A DNA stretch of 64,000 nt from Gamarada debralockiae (GCA_002803225.1 NXFV01001257.1:124001-188000); one strand, 5' to 3'; counted from the stretch's first letter, positions 10,828 to 22,196 are shown. Notes: generated by a model from the sequence alone, not told the origin. A program made the numbers and translations.

Positions 10828-10894
10828 CCTACATCACGTGGATTTCGCTTCGCTAGCTCGATCTTTCCCACAATCTCGAAATCTCGAAATCAGA
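10828..10894 (+). promoter_or_regulatory. RPL17 promoter block with CACGTG
   Basis: Starts CCTACATCACGTGGATT and continues TCGCTTCGCTAGCT, then GATCTTTCCCACAATCTCG. It is nearly the same string as in front of RPS18 (4904-4966, minus strand). CACGTG is at 10835-10840, 105 bp before the ATG. A short AAATCAG repeat follows, then the start codon. Confidence 0.6.
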
Positions 10895-10944
10895 AATCAG
10901 AAATCAGCATCACCATTCAACGACTCCATCAGCAAACCGGCAAA

Positions 10945-12247
10945 ATGGTAAGAATCCCCAAATTTACTCTTCCTTGAATATGCTGCTCTTGGACAGCCTC
11001 ACAACTTCGATCGCATCGAGCGACTCCGCGCTGCGTTGGGCCAGTTCTGGACTCGCAGAAGCGACAACTTTTTCAAAAACTGCGTAACCTCACGACCGCC
11101 AATACCTGCTGGAAGAAGTGACTGTTTGCATATTCAGGAAAAGAGGGTTGTCGCTTCTGCGGGATCGAGGGACTGCTCGCAGATCCAAGACCCAGGGTTT
11201 TTCACTTTTCGAGATCGAGAGGTTGTTTGCATCTTCAGGATCAAGACTGATTGCGTCTTCTACAGGTGCGATACGCAGCAACAGAAATTTCTAGCGGAAA
11301 GAGCGCCAGAGCTCGCGGTGCCTACCTTCGAGTTTCCTTCAAGAACACTGTACGTTCTCTGAAACGAGTTCTACCTTCGAATCTTACTTCAAGGGATAGT
11401 CTTGGGAGTTCTACAATACTAACTCTGAGTTCACAGCGCGAAACCGCCCAAGCCATCAACGGATGGAAGTTACAGCGAGCCGTTAAGTTCCTTGAGAACG
11501 TTCAAGAGCACAAGGAAGCTGTCCCAATGAGAAGATATGCTGGCGGAACCGGACGTGCAGCACAGGGTATGATCGTCCTCCATTCCAACCACAATCAACA
11601 GAAGGACATGAGGATATGATATTTGGGAAAGGGAAGGGCAAACGCTGATGGATTATGGTATAGGAAAGCAATTTGGTGTCTCTCGTGCACGATGGCCCGT
11701 CAAGTCCGCCGAATTCCTCCTCGGTAAGCCAATTTTCGGAGTCATATATTCCTCATTTTGTCGCAATTCCCGAATTCTACTTTGGAGCGGACGCCCTTTG
11801 AGTAGAATGCTGTCTCGGAACTCCGAAAGCTCTCCCAGCTCTGTCATTATTCGCTTTCCAAGCATATACTGACTCCGAGATTTTGTAGGTCTCCTCAAGA
11901 ACGCAGAGGCAAACGCAGATACCAAGGGTCTTGACACCGGCAACCTGATCGTTAAGCACATCCAAGTCAACCAAGCACCCAAGCAACGCCGCCGAACATA
12001 CCGTGCTCACGGTCGTGTAAGCTTCCCTCCAACCCCTTTCCCTCCCCTTTCCCTTCCACCCTTCCCAATACTGACAACAACTGTTTAGATCAACCCATAC
12101 ATGTCCAACCCCTGCCACATCGAATTGATCCTTACTGAGGGAGAGGAGGTAGTCCAGAAGTCGGAGGCGGTAGTTGGTCGCGAGGAGGTCCGATTGAACG
12201 CAAGACAACGTGCTGCTCGTCAACGTCGTGCTATCGCTGCTGCTTAG
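10945..12247 (+). CDS. RPL17: 60S ribosomal protein L17 (uL22)
   Basis: uL22 protein near the peptide exit tunnel of the large subunit. Six exons: 10945-10947 (the ATG alone), 11266-11349, 11437-11566, 11664-11723, 11889-12016 and 12089-12247, giving 187 aa. Family blocks: [64 protein letters not shown], then [36 protein letters not shown] and [15 protein letters not shown]. The first intron (318 bp) directly follows the start codon and is long for this genome. It contains diverged internal repeats (GTTTGCATATTCAGGA against GTTTGCATCTTCAGGA). I saw no box C/D or H/ACA pattern that would mark a snoRNA. Confidence 0.95.
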
Positions 12248-13317
12248 ATGATGTTTTTATGGGTTGGGCATGGCATGTGAGGGGTTTGCAAATGGGCATT
12301 GCGGAGATCATGAAGCGTGTGGCTTTTCTTAGATGGATGGCTGTACTTCTGTAGCATGCATTTGCCGGTCACCTCATAAAAATGATTTCACAAACATGAA
12401 AGGGTCGATTGCTTGATGGATGTGAGACTGAGATATATTGCTGGGCTGATTCGACGAGTCTCAGAAAGGGAACTGCTTGTTGTGAGACTGTGAGTGATCT
12501 AAGTTTAGACAGCTAATCCATAAGCACCGAGGGTAAAAGAGGGACATGAGGTTATGCAGCATCTTGGTGGAAGGGATCTACAAGCATAGGGACAATTACT
12601 TTTTTGGAGACTGGACTGCTTCCCTAGGCTTACGATGAATAGGGAGGAACAAGACGTTGCTGAATGTACTATATGAGAAAGGGGTAATTACGTGAGTGAG
12701 CGGGTGAAGCTGCTTGTTGGATTGACTGTTTTTACAGAAGCCAAATATGCAATTACTTGACATGACTGTTTGAAGCATCTTGCTGGTCTGAATCTACAAG
12801 CACCTGAAAGGCTCTTCCTTCGGCGTGAGACCAAAACAGTCCCGTGAGGTCCTGTGGGGCCATTGACGAACAGCACATTCACATTCACAAGTCTAAATGA
12901 TTGAAGCTTTCGTCATTTCTATTTTCCGATCATCGCAAGACTATTCGTAACATTCACTGAGAGTCGGGTTCTCGTAATCGTACAAGTAACAAGGGGCCTT
13001 TGGCAGGTATATGAAGAGTTCGGTCTCTAGGACCAACTCAAATCTTATTCCCACTCTAGACTCCCATTTGATGCGCAATTCAATGCTTATGTAATTCAAT
13101 GACCCAAACCAACGCTATGCTCCAAACCAAATGCGCTGTACGACTTTGATGGGCAGTATGCTTGAAAGTCGTACCGCTACTCTAATGCAGATGCTGTTTG
13201 TTGACAGCGAAAAATGATGATCGGTGGAGAAGGAGGTATGAAGAAGGCTGTGTACAGTTGTAGTGGGGGAAGTGGCCGATGTGTTTGTGATGTGGTGTAT
13301 GTGGTAAGTCGACATGC
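12248..13317. other. Intergenic region 3' of RPL17 and of the F-box gene
   Basis: About 1.07 kb between convergent 3' ends. Two places about 215 bp apart share a diverged string (GCATCTTGGTGGAAGGGATCT near 12559; GCATCTTGCTGGTCTGAATCT near 12775), which may be an old tandem duplication. No gene recognised. Confidence 0.35.
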
Positions 13318-15855
13318 TTAAGAGGACGAATCCGATGCTGGCTGTCGAGGCACCCAGATAAATCCATCAAAGCGACCATGACCAGCGTTCGCAACACCAT
13401 CCGCCAAAGATTCCAGAAGCAAGACAGAGCGAGATTGTCCCCATCCAACAGACATGTTCCAAGCGTTCTCAAGGGTCTGAGTCTCAACATCAGAGATATG
13501 ATTGACGATAAGGCCAAGCGTATAGTCGTGCGGCTTCATCATGAAGGAATCGAGATCACTGATGCGCTTGGCGATAGCGTTGGCTTGAGGAGCTGGGAGA
13601 GCTGGAGGATCAAGGGCCGTCTGATCGAAGTCGAGTGGAAGACGAACGTAGCCGCAAGACTTGAACTCGAGTTTGGTGATGCTGCCTGGGTCCCGAGCTT
13701 CAGGCTCATGAATGTCAATCTGTCTGGCATGGCGGATTTGTGCGAGAGTCTGGCCGGGGGTTAAGGTTTCGATGATAGCAGCCCAAGAACCAGCACGAGG
13801 AGGTTCCAGCCATGCAGGGGTGGTGTTGTTATTTGCAGGTGGAGCTGGAAGACCTGGAATCAGAGGCTGAGGTCCATTCTGGTTGGCCAACTGTTGAAAA
13901 TTCAGGAGGAGGTTGTTTGCGACAGCGTGATGAGCATGATTGTTGGCAACGTGTCCGGTAAGAGGGTTCGGCTGTGCGTTCTGAGCCAGAGATGCTGTCA
14001 AAGAGACGGAATCCAAGGTGAGGCTTTGAAGAGCTTTCTTCTTCAAAGTCAAACCAAGTCTAGTCAAGATATGAGGACTAATCCAGCAATTCTTCACAGA
14101 GAGATGCTCAACGTGAGGCAATGAGAGGAGTTGAGGGAAGTAAGATCTGTTAACCATATCCATAGCCTTGGAGACTAAGGGTGCGGCCAGAATGTGCTGA
14201 TTGCGAGCGAACAGGCCCGGAGCTTCTTCTCCTCCACAAACCCATTCGAAGTGAAGTGTCTTGATATTCTGTCGGCGAGATATCTGATCCTGAAGAATCT
14301 GGAAAACACCATTTACCGATTGCGAAGGGGCAAGCTTGACATCTTGAACCCAACTTGTTGGCAGCTTGACGACATCACGCCAATCGGGAATAACGGCTAA
14401 TGATAGCTTGTTGAGTTGAGGTAAACCGTTCCAGAAGTCTTCTCGGCGGAGAATGGGTAAATGCCGATTGGGGATGCGTGCAATTGTAAGTGTCTCGATA
14501 TTGTTGAAAGTCAAGGGGTTGTCGATAATTGCAATTGCATACGACTGCATGAATGCACGTTGTGCCCACTCGATTTCAAGTAACATCTCACGTTGGGCGT
14601 TAGTAAGATCGTTTGGCTTCAGCGAACAACCCTCAGTCTTGGCTTTGACTAGTTTGGAAGCGGTTATAGCGGGCTGGACGTCTTGATCAAGATCCTCTTC
14701 ATCTGAGTCGAATTGTCCCTGTGGGCTTGCGTTGCCTTCTAAAAGGGTGTAGTGGCCAGTGAATGGATTGTTAGAGAGAGGAGTGAGAGTAGGTTGCGGA
14801 GGGCTGGCCACGCTAGCTAAGTTATCGGTGGTGAAGCTACTGGATGCGCTGGATAGACCTGGAAGAGAGAGGTCATCTTGCCACTGTCCAATACATCCGG
14901 TGGTATCCTCCGTCTCAATCATCATTTGAACTCCGGCTTCGAGACTGGGTCCATTGAGTCCTGATTCCTGGAGCATTCTCTGGAATTGTGCGTGTTGGCC
15001 TTCATAAAAGTTTCCAGACGGCGTACTTGGCATAAGTTTGGATAGCTTTCCCTTCGTGACTTTCTCTTTTTCCTCCGGAACAAACTTGGATTCACCAAAC
15101 ACGACAACCTTCCCACCGCGGTCGACAACTCTTTGATTGATATCCGGACCCGCCAGCCAGCCCAAGCCACCATCGATAGATAAGCCCAGTTCCTTTGCGT
15201 CTCCAATGAAACGTAGAGCCTTTGCCATCGTCCTAGTCTCATCTGCGGTCTGTTCAAGTCCTTCCAGTTGCGCATATCTGTTGTACTTCTTGAATGGCCA
15301 TCGATAAATACCCCAAAACGTCTTGATAGCCTCCTGATCGCTCTTAATCGGGGGATTCGCGAGCTTCTTCTCGTCGAACTCGAATGACATGGCGAACTTC
15401 CGGATATGACGACCGAAGCCTTGGAAGACTCTCATGCCTTTATCCTGCAACATCACGGAGCCTTGTAATATCTCATTTGCGCGAGTCTGAGCGTCCGTAA
15501 TGCCAGCCAGTGTCGGTTCTGGTGTAATACCATAAATCTCGGGTTTGAAAGGAACCACCACCACCTTAAACAAGTATGCCGACACCTTGTTCTCGAACTC
15601 CTTGTTGACGCAACGCATGTTCTGGATGCTTGATCGCGGGAGATAGGCGATGATCAGCTCGAATATCTCGACGGGGAGGACGTCCGGAGGCCATGGTACT
15701 TGAACTTCATCTATGAGTTGAGAGTAATTGGTAATAATTGAGGATGGAGGCTTACCTTGCATTGCCTTCATTTCGAAAGAGCCTTTAGTTCTTCGACGCT
15801 TAGTTGGCGAAGAAGAATCTGACATAGTCGAGCTTAAGAATTTTGTTCTTGCCAT
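13318..15855 (-). CDS. F-box domain protein, 845 aa
   Basis: One uninterrupted ORF of 845 aa. The F-box is at about residues 58-95 (DVLPVEIFELIIAYLPRSSI, then MRCVNKEFENKVSAYLF), followed by VVVPFKPEIYG. F-box proteins recruit substrates to SCF (Skp1-Cul1) ubiquitin ligases. The remainder has segments resembling irregular leucine-rich repeats (IETLTIARIPNRHLPIL; LNKLSLAVIPDW; VEHLSVKNCW; LQSLTLDSVSL), a likely substrate-binding region. The N-terminus is Ser/Lys/Arg-rich and may carry a nuclear localisation signal (PTKRRRTKG). An alternative start at codon 11 (MSDSSSP) cannot be excluded. The specific target is unknown. Confidence 0.85.
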   Translation of the reverse strand: MARTKFLSSTMSDSSSPTKRRRTKGSFEMKAMQGKPPSSIITNYSQLIDEVQVPWPPDVLPVEIFELIIAYLPRSSIQNMRCVNKEFENKVSAYLFKVVVVPFKPEIYGITPEPTLAGITDAQTRANEILQGSVMLQDKGMRVFQGFGRHIRKFAMSFEFDEKKLANPPIKSDQEAIKTFWGIYRWPFKKYNRYAQLEGLEQTADETRTMAKALRFIGDAKELGLSIDGGLGWLAGPDINQRVVDRGGKVVVFGESKFVPEEKEKVTKGKLSKLMPSTPSGNFYEGQHAQFQRMLQESGLNGPSLEAGVQMMIETEDTTGCIGQWQDDLSLPGLSSASSSFTTDNLASVASPPQPTLTPLSNNPFTGHYTLLEGNASPQGQFDSDEEDLDQDVQPAITASKLVKAKTEGCSLKPNDLTNAQREMLLEIEWAQRAFMQSYAIAIIDNPLTFNNIETLTIARIPNRHLPILRREDFWNGLPQLNKLSLAVIPDWRDVVKLPTSWVQDVKLAPSQSVNGVFQILQDQISRRQNIKTLHFEWVCGGEEAPGLFARNQHILAAPLVSKAMDMVNRSYFPQLLSLPHVEHLSVKNCWISPHILTRLGLTLKKKALQSLTLDSVSLTASLAQNAQPNPLTGHVANNHAHHAVANNLLLNFQQLANQNGPQPLIPGLPAPPANNNTTPAWLEPPRAGSWAAIIETLTPGQTLAQIRHARQIDIHEPEARDPGSITKLEFKSCGYVRLPLDFDQTALDPPALPAPQANAIAKRISDLDSFMMKPHDYTLGLIVNHISDVETQTLENAWNMSVGWGQSRSVLLLESLADGVANAGHGRFDGFIWVPRQPASDSSS

Positions 15856-16808
15856 GAGCCACTGAATGAGTCTGTATGCTGTGGTCGTGGCTTCCTTTCA
15901 AGAAACAGGTGTTTTTAAGTTTGAGTTGCCGGGAGCATCTCTTTGAGCCGAGGAACAAAAGATTGAGGAGCAGGTCTATATATATATATAGGAATTCTCT
16001 TTACCGTGGATTTAATAAAGACGAAACAGCGAAGAATGCGATGAAAGAAACTCGACCTGAATGGCGATTCAAAAAGTGACGTTGATTCTGAAGGCCTGCG
16101 CCTTTTTTTGAGCCGACGCCAGTGGGGTATCCCGCCTGCCCGCATTCAGATTGTTCCGTGCCTGACCGCCCTAGGGTGGAAGAAGATAAGAGCGAATTAG
16201 CTGGTGTTCGGCAATCGCGACTAAGGGAAGAGTTGTCCTGAAAAATTTCTCAAGTTGTGGTATTGCTGTTTGTTGTTGTGTCGGAGGTGAAAACTTCGGG
16301 CAGTGATAACTTCAAGATTGCATCAAAAGTCACGGCTGGAAGTGGTGTTTGCGGCTGGTGCTGGTGCAAGCAGCAAAGATAAAGGGGACGTTTCACTGTC
16401 TGACGGCCGACCCTGGACGTATCACAAGTGTTTGTTGAAAGAGCGAAATTTAATCGAAGGGAAAGGAAAGCGAATTCTATCTCAGTCCAAATTTACTTTC
16501 GACGGTTGCTTGTGGGCTTCAATCTCCTCTATTCTATCCCAAATCGCAAAGTCTCTATATGATTGAAATCTCAGCCAAAGATTAATAGCTACCCAAAACA
16601 GTCGCTATGAAATAAGTCTTCAGTGAAGGTACTGCCAACACTCTCATGATCGTTAAGAAGCTACTCTGTACAGAGTCCTAAACGCCAATTCATCCATCTC
16701 AGGTATATGTCTTCCGTCTATGCGCCAGTCTCCCTACTCCAGGAAAAGCAATGAAAGCAGAGTTCTCCTAGCTTTATGTCACAGTCTGCTGATTCGATCA
16801 AAAAGATC
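15856..16808. other. Promoter region of the F-box gene
   Basis: About 950 bp between the F-box start and the 3' end of the next minus-strand gene. It contains a short (TA)n microsatellite at 15975-15990. No gene recognised. Confidence 0.4.
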
Positions 16809-18284
16809 TCAGACTGCTTCTGCCCTTCTCCCAACTACCTCAACACCATTAGTGTGTCGTCGGATCTTGGCTCTTGCGTTCTCTCCATCGCTTGATGATC
16901 CGAAACTTTGGGGTTTGGAGATTTCCGATTCCTTTCGCTTCAGTCTTGCGTTTGTTGGAGACCAGGTGGGGAGGATGTCACCTGCAGCAGGCCTTTTCTC
17001 TGACGAACCGGAGTTGGGATCGTGGCCTTTACCATCAGACTCCATGTATGGTCCATCAAGGTACGAATCGTAAGTCCACGAAGCCTCCAAGCCACCCAGG
17101 AAAGGAGGCACGTTCTTCAAGTCCGCCCAGGAGATGGAATCGTTTGACATCGCAATATAGATGTCGAGGATTTTACCGACTTCGTCAGTCACTGCACAGT
17201 GCCTTTGAAGGAAGTCGTAATCATAGTCACTCCCGATGAGGTAGTCGTCAAGTTGACGTAGCATGGGAAGACCTCGAAGATTCTTGGCGTCACAGATCTT
17301 AGCAACGAGTGGTTGCCATGGTCGTCCTTTCAGGATTTCGGCAAAGTTCTCGCTGACGGCGGTGATGAATGAATAACTGTCAGAGTCCGGGATAGCGATG
17401 ATTCGATGGAGTCCTCGAGATAGACATCGTTTGTACGCTGCGGTATCCTTCTCGAACGGGAAGGGTTGTGACAATGTTGGAAGGAGAGAGATGTGAACTG
17501 TCCAAGCTTGTGAGCCGGATCCGACTGAAGCAACCCTTTCCCTGAAGGATTGAATATGGGGAGGCTCTTCAGTGGTCAGAATCCGTAAAGGGATGCGCGA
17601 GTCGGAGTTGCTTTCTTCTGACTTGATCGTGTAGTCGGTGAGGGGATCAAGTAGAACTGAAGGTGGCGTGGATGCTTTTCGTCGTCGGCTTCTGAACGCA
17701 GCGTTGGGCGTGGACGATGAGTTCTCCAGGGCATCGACCCTATCTTCCACCCGCATCGAGGCATCATCAATCTCGATCAACCGATTCCGTATCCTCTGGA
17801 CGTCGTCGACTAGACCCTCGATGTGGTCGTCATAGTATGGCACCCGCTTGTTCAGGACTCCAACATTTTGCCAGAGGCCACCGATGCCTCGATACAGATT
17901 CTTGATCTCTGTATCGCTCTCTGTTTTGCTCTTATCCACGAGTTCTTCCAGCTGGCCCAGGCGCTCCACAAGTCCTCCTCTACCGCCATGCCTTTCCCGA
18001 TCCAACTCAGTCTCCAGCATGTTTATCTTCTCCTTTAGAGCCTCAAGCTCATGCCGTTCAACAGAATTGGCTTCCTTCTCTGGGACATGATAGCATGCCT
18101 GATGTCCGCAGTCACAAGTGCTGCCCGGTATGGCTCGGTTGAGAGCAAATCCAACGCATGCGCAACGCAATCCTTTGAATTCGGGGTGCAGTAATATGTA
18201 TCGACAGTCTCCTTTCGGTAGATGGGAATCATCTCCTCCACCTTCTCCCCCTTGGGCCCTCTCACGACGAGGCGGCGAAAACAT
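16809..18284 (-). CDS. Coiled-coil protein with GLRCACVGF / CDCGHQACYH motif
   Basis: A 491-codon frame from the first ATG in this frame. Near the N-terminus is a Cys-rich block, HPEFKGLRCACVGFALNR followed by PGSTCDCGHQACYHVPEK. Its spaced Cys and His suggest metal binding, and I recall similar blocks in unnamed ascomycete proteins. A coiled coil follows at about residues 70-190 (heptad-like LEALKEKINMLETELDRER and later VDDVQRIRNRLIEIDDAS). The C-terminal half has a conserved-looking region (FITAVSENFAEILKGRPWQP). The last ~60 residues are Ser/Arg-rich. The true N-terminus is uncertain because a second coding-like frame overlaps 18035-18436 (separate entry). Function unknown. Confidence 0.65.
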   Translation of the reverse strand: MFSPPRRERAQGGEGGGDDSHLPKGDCRYILLHPEFKGLRCACVGFALNRAIPGSTCDCGHQACYHVPEKEANSVERHELEALKEKINMLETELDRERHGGRGGLVERLGQLEELVDKSKTESDTEIKNLYRGIGGLWQNVGVLNKRVPYYDDHIEGLVDDVQRIRNRLIEIDDASMRVEDRVDALENSSSTPNAAFRSRRRKASTPPSVLLDPLTDYTIKSEESNSDSRIPLRILTTEEPPHIQSFRERVASVGSGSQAWTVHISLLPTLSQPFPFEKDTAAYKRCLSRGLHRIIAIPDSDSYSFITAVSENFAEILKGRPWQPLVAKICDAKNLRGLPMLRQLDDYLIGSDYDYDFLQRHCAVTDEVGKILDIYIAMSNDSISWADLKNVPPFLGGLEASWTYDSYLDGPYMESDGKGHDPNSGSSEKRPAAGDILPTWSPTNARLKRKESEISKPQSFGSSSDGENARAKIRRHTNGVEVVGRRAEAV

Positions 18285-18660
18285 GTTAATGGTAGCCAGT
18301 TCTTTCGAATCGATGGCTCCACAGGGTAATAGAAGGCATAAGGGTCCAATCGGTAAAGACTGACGTCGTCTTGGAGGGCGCTGGAGTCGATTTTGTCGAG
18401 GTAACTCCGGCAAAGAGTAGGGTCGAGTATTCGCACATAGACGCCCTAGATAACTATGGACATGAAAGGGTATGAGAAGGATACAACGTAAGTATAGATT
18501 CGAAGCTGGCCGGCCGGCTATCTGTTACCTGCGCAGTCCGCAAGAATTGTTGGAGGTGTGAACTACCGCGGTCTTCGTCAATATAGGGTCCATGGCGTGC
18601 GGATGGGTGGTGTTTAAGTGACTGCAAGTTTATCAGTGATGGTGGATGGGGCAGGCCCAT
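18285..18660 (-). other. Possible 5' exons of the coiled-coil gene in another frame
   Basis: An ATG at 18660 opens a frame ending at a donor (CTGCGCAG|GTAACAG, about 18527). An acceptor (TTATCTAG) at about 18443 joins it in phase to GVYVRILDPTLCRSYLDKI and then RLDPYAFYYPVEPSIRKNW. That looks like real coding sequence. This frame runs on to 18035, but the CDCGHQACYH block is in a different frame, and I could not place an intron that joins the two. Either an intron, a frameshift or a sequence error separates them. Confidence 0.35.
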
Positions 18661-21451
18661 GCCAGCAAAAGCAAAGGGGGTCTAAGGGAGCGGCCAAGGT
18701 CGGTTGTGGGTGGGTAAAGATAAGGGAGCGTCAGGACGGGCAGGGATAGGTTTGCACGACAGCGAACAACAGCGACTTGCCGAACAGGCGCCGCATCTAC
18801 TCCCAAGAAAGACAGGTGAAACGAGCTGCGCAAGGCTGTTGGACTTTTCAATGATAACAGAGATAAATGCAGTATCATATCGTTGTATCTTGCAGTTAAT
18901 TGCTTCAAATTGTCTGAGATCAGGCACAATTATGAGCAGGTAAGATACGGTACGTTGTAGCCCTCCCAATTCGCAAGTACCTCCGAAGACGGATAGCTAT
19001 CGCGAAAATTTACGCAACCAAAAGAAAAATGTCCCTTGGGTCATTTTCAGAGCTATTCTCGGGACGAGCCGTATATTTTAGTTCCCCAAAGCAGCCTGAG
19101 ATCCATGGGAGGCTGGACATCTAAACATTGAATTCTTTTTCGCTCACACCAAAAGGGAAGAAGACTTGTTGAGATATCAACGGCTTCATGGCTGAAGGGG
19201 ATCACCAGTCCCCGTTTCCGTACCTTGTCATGCATCTAGGCTTTTCTACCTCGTCCGTTTCGGTTTGGATAGATTTCTGAGTCGCCTTCTTCCCCCCCAA
19301 CGGTCGCCAACACCTCCGTCATGGCCACTATTTACCTAATAATTGCGCATACCTCATTCTGCTCTTCTCCAAATAGCACAGCTCCCACATTCTCCGCAAG
19401 ACGATGACAACTGGTCTCCACTATGGCACCAACCAAAATATACTCCGTGCAACCATATTGAACCTTTGAAATCCATACTGCTTGGATTCTGCGGAGACTG
19501 ACAATAGCCCTCCCACGGTAGCCCCCACAACATGATACCACAATTCGAATCTGGAGCACTCACAGTCAAGTATCACGGCAAGCATCAAGCCAAGCCAAAG
19601 TATAACTCAGTACGAAATCAGAGCTACAAGCACTTTATTCGACATGTGAAGAATCAAGGAGTGGCTGGCGGAAAAAGGGCACATGAAGAGATAAGAAGGG
19701 ACCTGGAAGTATGTACCCTTTCTGCGAGTCATGCGTGTTAAGTACCTTCGCGACCCACTCACGAATTCTCGATACCGATAGACTGGAGCTCAGAATCCAT
19801 GCTGCCTCGTGAGTCGTGCCATCATCGCAAGCAAAATTTCCCATGTCGCTAGCCTATCAGAAAACCCAGCCATACAATAGCTTGTGCCAATCTCTGTGTC
19901 TAATCGCGCAACGTGCGCAGGCTGCGCATCACACCTCATCCCTGGAGTAAAGCTGCACGGTATCACCCGTCATGAGATGATCCGGGTGTGGGAGGAAACT
20001 GGGACGTTTTCGCTTCGAATTCTCCAAAGAGGACGGCTTTCTACAGCTGAGAAGAACCGCCGAAGAACTGACCGCAAATCCCGCGGGATTCTCATCCACT
20101 TTCTTCTGCTACTTTATTACATTTTATTGCGCCTCCCGCGCCCATGAATTCTCATAAGTCATTGCATTTTTAAGTATTGCTTCTCCGGTAGTTCTCAGCG
20201 CGGAAGCTGCAGCGGCATTCCCGAGATCTCGACTAGATACTGGAAGAGGAAGATCCAACTGAAACGTCGTTATCTATGAGAAGTACCAAGGCTGCCGAGT
20301 CGAAGCCGAGAGACAGTGCTTGCGGATGCGGTCCCCCGGAAGGCATGATGCTTGCAAACTCGCGCCATGCCCTGAAAGATAAGAAGTCCGGCCATTCCTT
20401 TGATGATCCCCGTTTGGGAGTACTGTATGAGCTCAGAGACAAGCGGTATGGTGATATGGTCCGCTCACGATAATGGAAGGCGTGATGCATGGATTGGTGA
20501 ACGAACGTCTTTACTGCAGCCCCCCACGTTTTTGATGCCTTAGCGTAATCTGCCGATGCGCAATAACCGGACGGCAAACCTCCGCCTGTCTTCTTTTAGC
20601 GATACGAGTACCCTACCGGTTACACAACGTTCGTGGGAAAGGGGATGTCGTTGGTTAGGAGAAATGGGCCGTTATCTTGAAGTCTGAAAGTGACTCAAAG
20701 TAGATAGGAGATAGGAAGAGTTTCAAGTGAGATGAGTCCAATTTAAGCCGAGTTCAGAGCTCATAATTCCAAATAAGAGAAAGGCTAGTTACTCCCACGT
20801 GAGGAGGCTGAAGTCTTCTTATCAAGAACCGGTAGCCATTTCCTGTTTTGTTCAACAGTTATGCATAAATACTAAACTCTTGATAAAACACTTTTCTTGG
20901 GCCCTTTCTAAAAGCATCCAAAAATTCCAACCCTTGACCTGACCGAAGCTATTAGTCCTTTAGAGAAGCTTCCCAGAACGACCCCAGTATAACGGATAAA
21001 ACATCTTCAAAACAAGTACAAACTAAATGATCCATAACCCATCAACGAATTCATGACTCAATTGGGCTATGGAGGAAGAACCCGACAACTTGGCAAGAAC
21101 AAATTTTGTGATCATCACGTGATAGGATTTTGAAAGCATACTCATGGAGCATGAAAACCATGAAAGGGGTTTGATTGAACAACTGTAATCCAGAATTCGA
21201 GTGAAGGAGTGACGTAAAATTAGAGTGTCTTGTTAAATAGTTGAATTGTCACAAAGTTAAAGCTACATAAAGCGTACGCCCAATAGTAAAGCTCCTTATT
21301 GGGATTTAGAGTTTAGAATGATTCGAGGAGGAAGAGAGAGATGCCTGATCGACATTTCAGATATGTTCTAACGCGAACCAAGTCCTAGAGTGTGTACAGT
21401 ACTTCCCAGGGAAAGTAAGAACAGTACCTCGGTAACTTGAACCCTAAATTT
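18661..21451. other. Gene-free region
   Basis: About 2.8 kb with only short open frames and no recognisable protein, RNA or repeat. The right half (20.6-21.4 kb) is more AT-rich than its surroundings. Together with the next kilobase it forms a 3.5-kb gap that also holds the MITE-like element. Confidence 0.35.
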
Positions 21452-21614
21452 GTACGGAAGGGGGTAGAAGCAAATGAAGGTCACCACCCTTGTGGGCGGT
21501 GAGCACCCAGACCAATCAAAGCTCTAGGTTAATCACTTTCGCCCCATAAATTCCCTTTCCAAGTGATGGCAGAACTAAGAGGTGACCTTCATTTGCTTCT
21601 ACCCCCTTCCGTAC
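21452..21614. mobile_element. MITE-like element with perfect 34-bp inverted repeats
   Basis: The left arm at 21452-21485 starts GTACGGAAGGGGGTAGAAGC. The right arm at 21581-21614 is its exact reverse complement over 34 bp. The spacer is 95 bp and non-coding. The outer GTAC is palindromic, so the element may really begin at CGGAAGG and be flanked by TA on both sides. That would fit the TA target duplication of Tc1/mariner-derived MITEs (inference). No transposase inside. The perfect arms suggest recent activity or a conserved hairpin. Confidence 0.65.
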
Positions 21615-22196
21615 TTGGCCCCTGAAAATTAACCGAAGCCTCCCTATTCTGAAAGCTACGCAGTAATCTAAGTCCACTCAGTATATGTGAGCACAGCCTA
21701 TTTCTTCATTCGACGGGTTTTCTCTCTCTTCCCCGTTCAATCAGAACACCGCAATCGAATGATTGAACAATGGTTCATCCTATCAGACAAAAGTCACGCC
21801 TCCCAATCACATGTATGGCTCGGTCCGCCTTACACTGCAGAATGAGGCACCAATCAAGCATTTTTTTGAGGGGTCTAGAAAGTCTGTCATAGGATGCAGA
21901 GTAACGCTCAGGGCGCTTAGTATCACGGCCGCAGCCGCGCTTCCTAACTTCACGCAGGACGACTCCTCGCCCGATATGAATTGTTGTAAGCCTTGTTTTT
22001 GTTTTTATTGATACCTCCTTCCTGTTCCAGATGTTCTGTTCTGCGGCAGCAATCATTCCCACAGAGAACTGTATTTTACGGCACATTTCACGTGAAGCCA
22101 ACGAGGCTGCCCTGATAACCCCCACCAGCTGTCCCGCATTACCACATTGAGCAGTTGCCTAACTCGGTTGGAAGGGCATAATTCACCCAATTCACA
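21615..22196. other. Upstream region of the 22.2-kb gene
   Basis: About 580 bp between the MITE-like element and the next start codon. No gene recognised. Confidence 0.3.

Noticed and set aside
10948..11265. snoRNA inside RPL17 intron 1
   Set aside because: I looked for box C/D and H/ACA patterns and saw none convincing; only diverged internal repeats.
15975..15990. (TA)n tract as a regulatory element
   Set aside because: A short simple microsatellite without further evidence.
18035..18436. 133-codon frame as an independent gene
   Set aside because: It opens with GTG and overlaps the better-supported coiled-coil frame; treated as a possible 5' exon instead.
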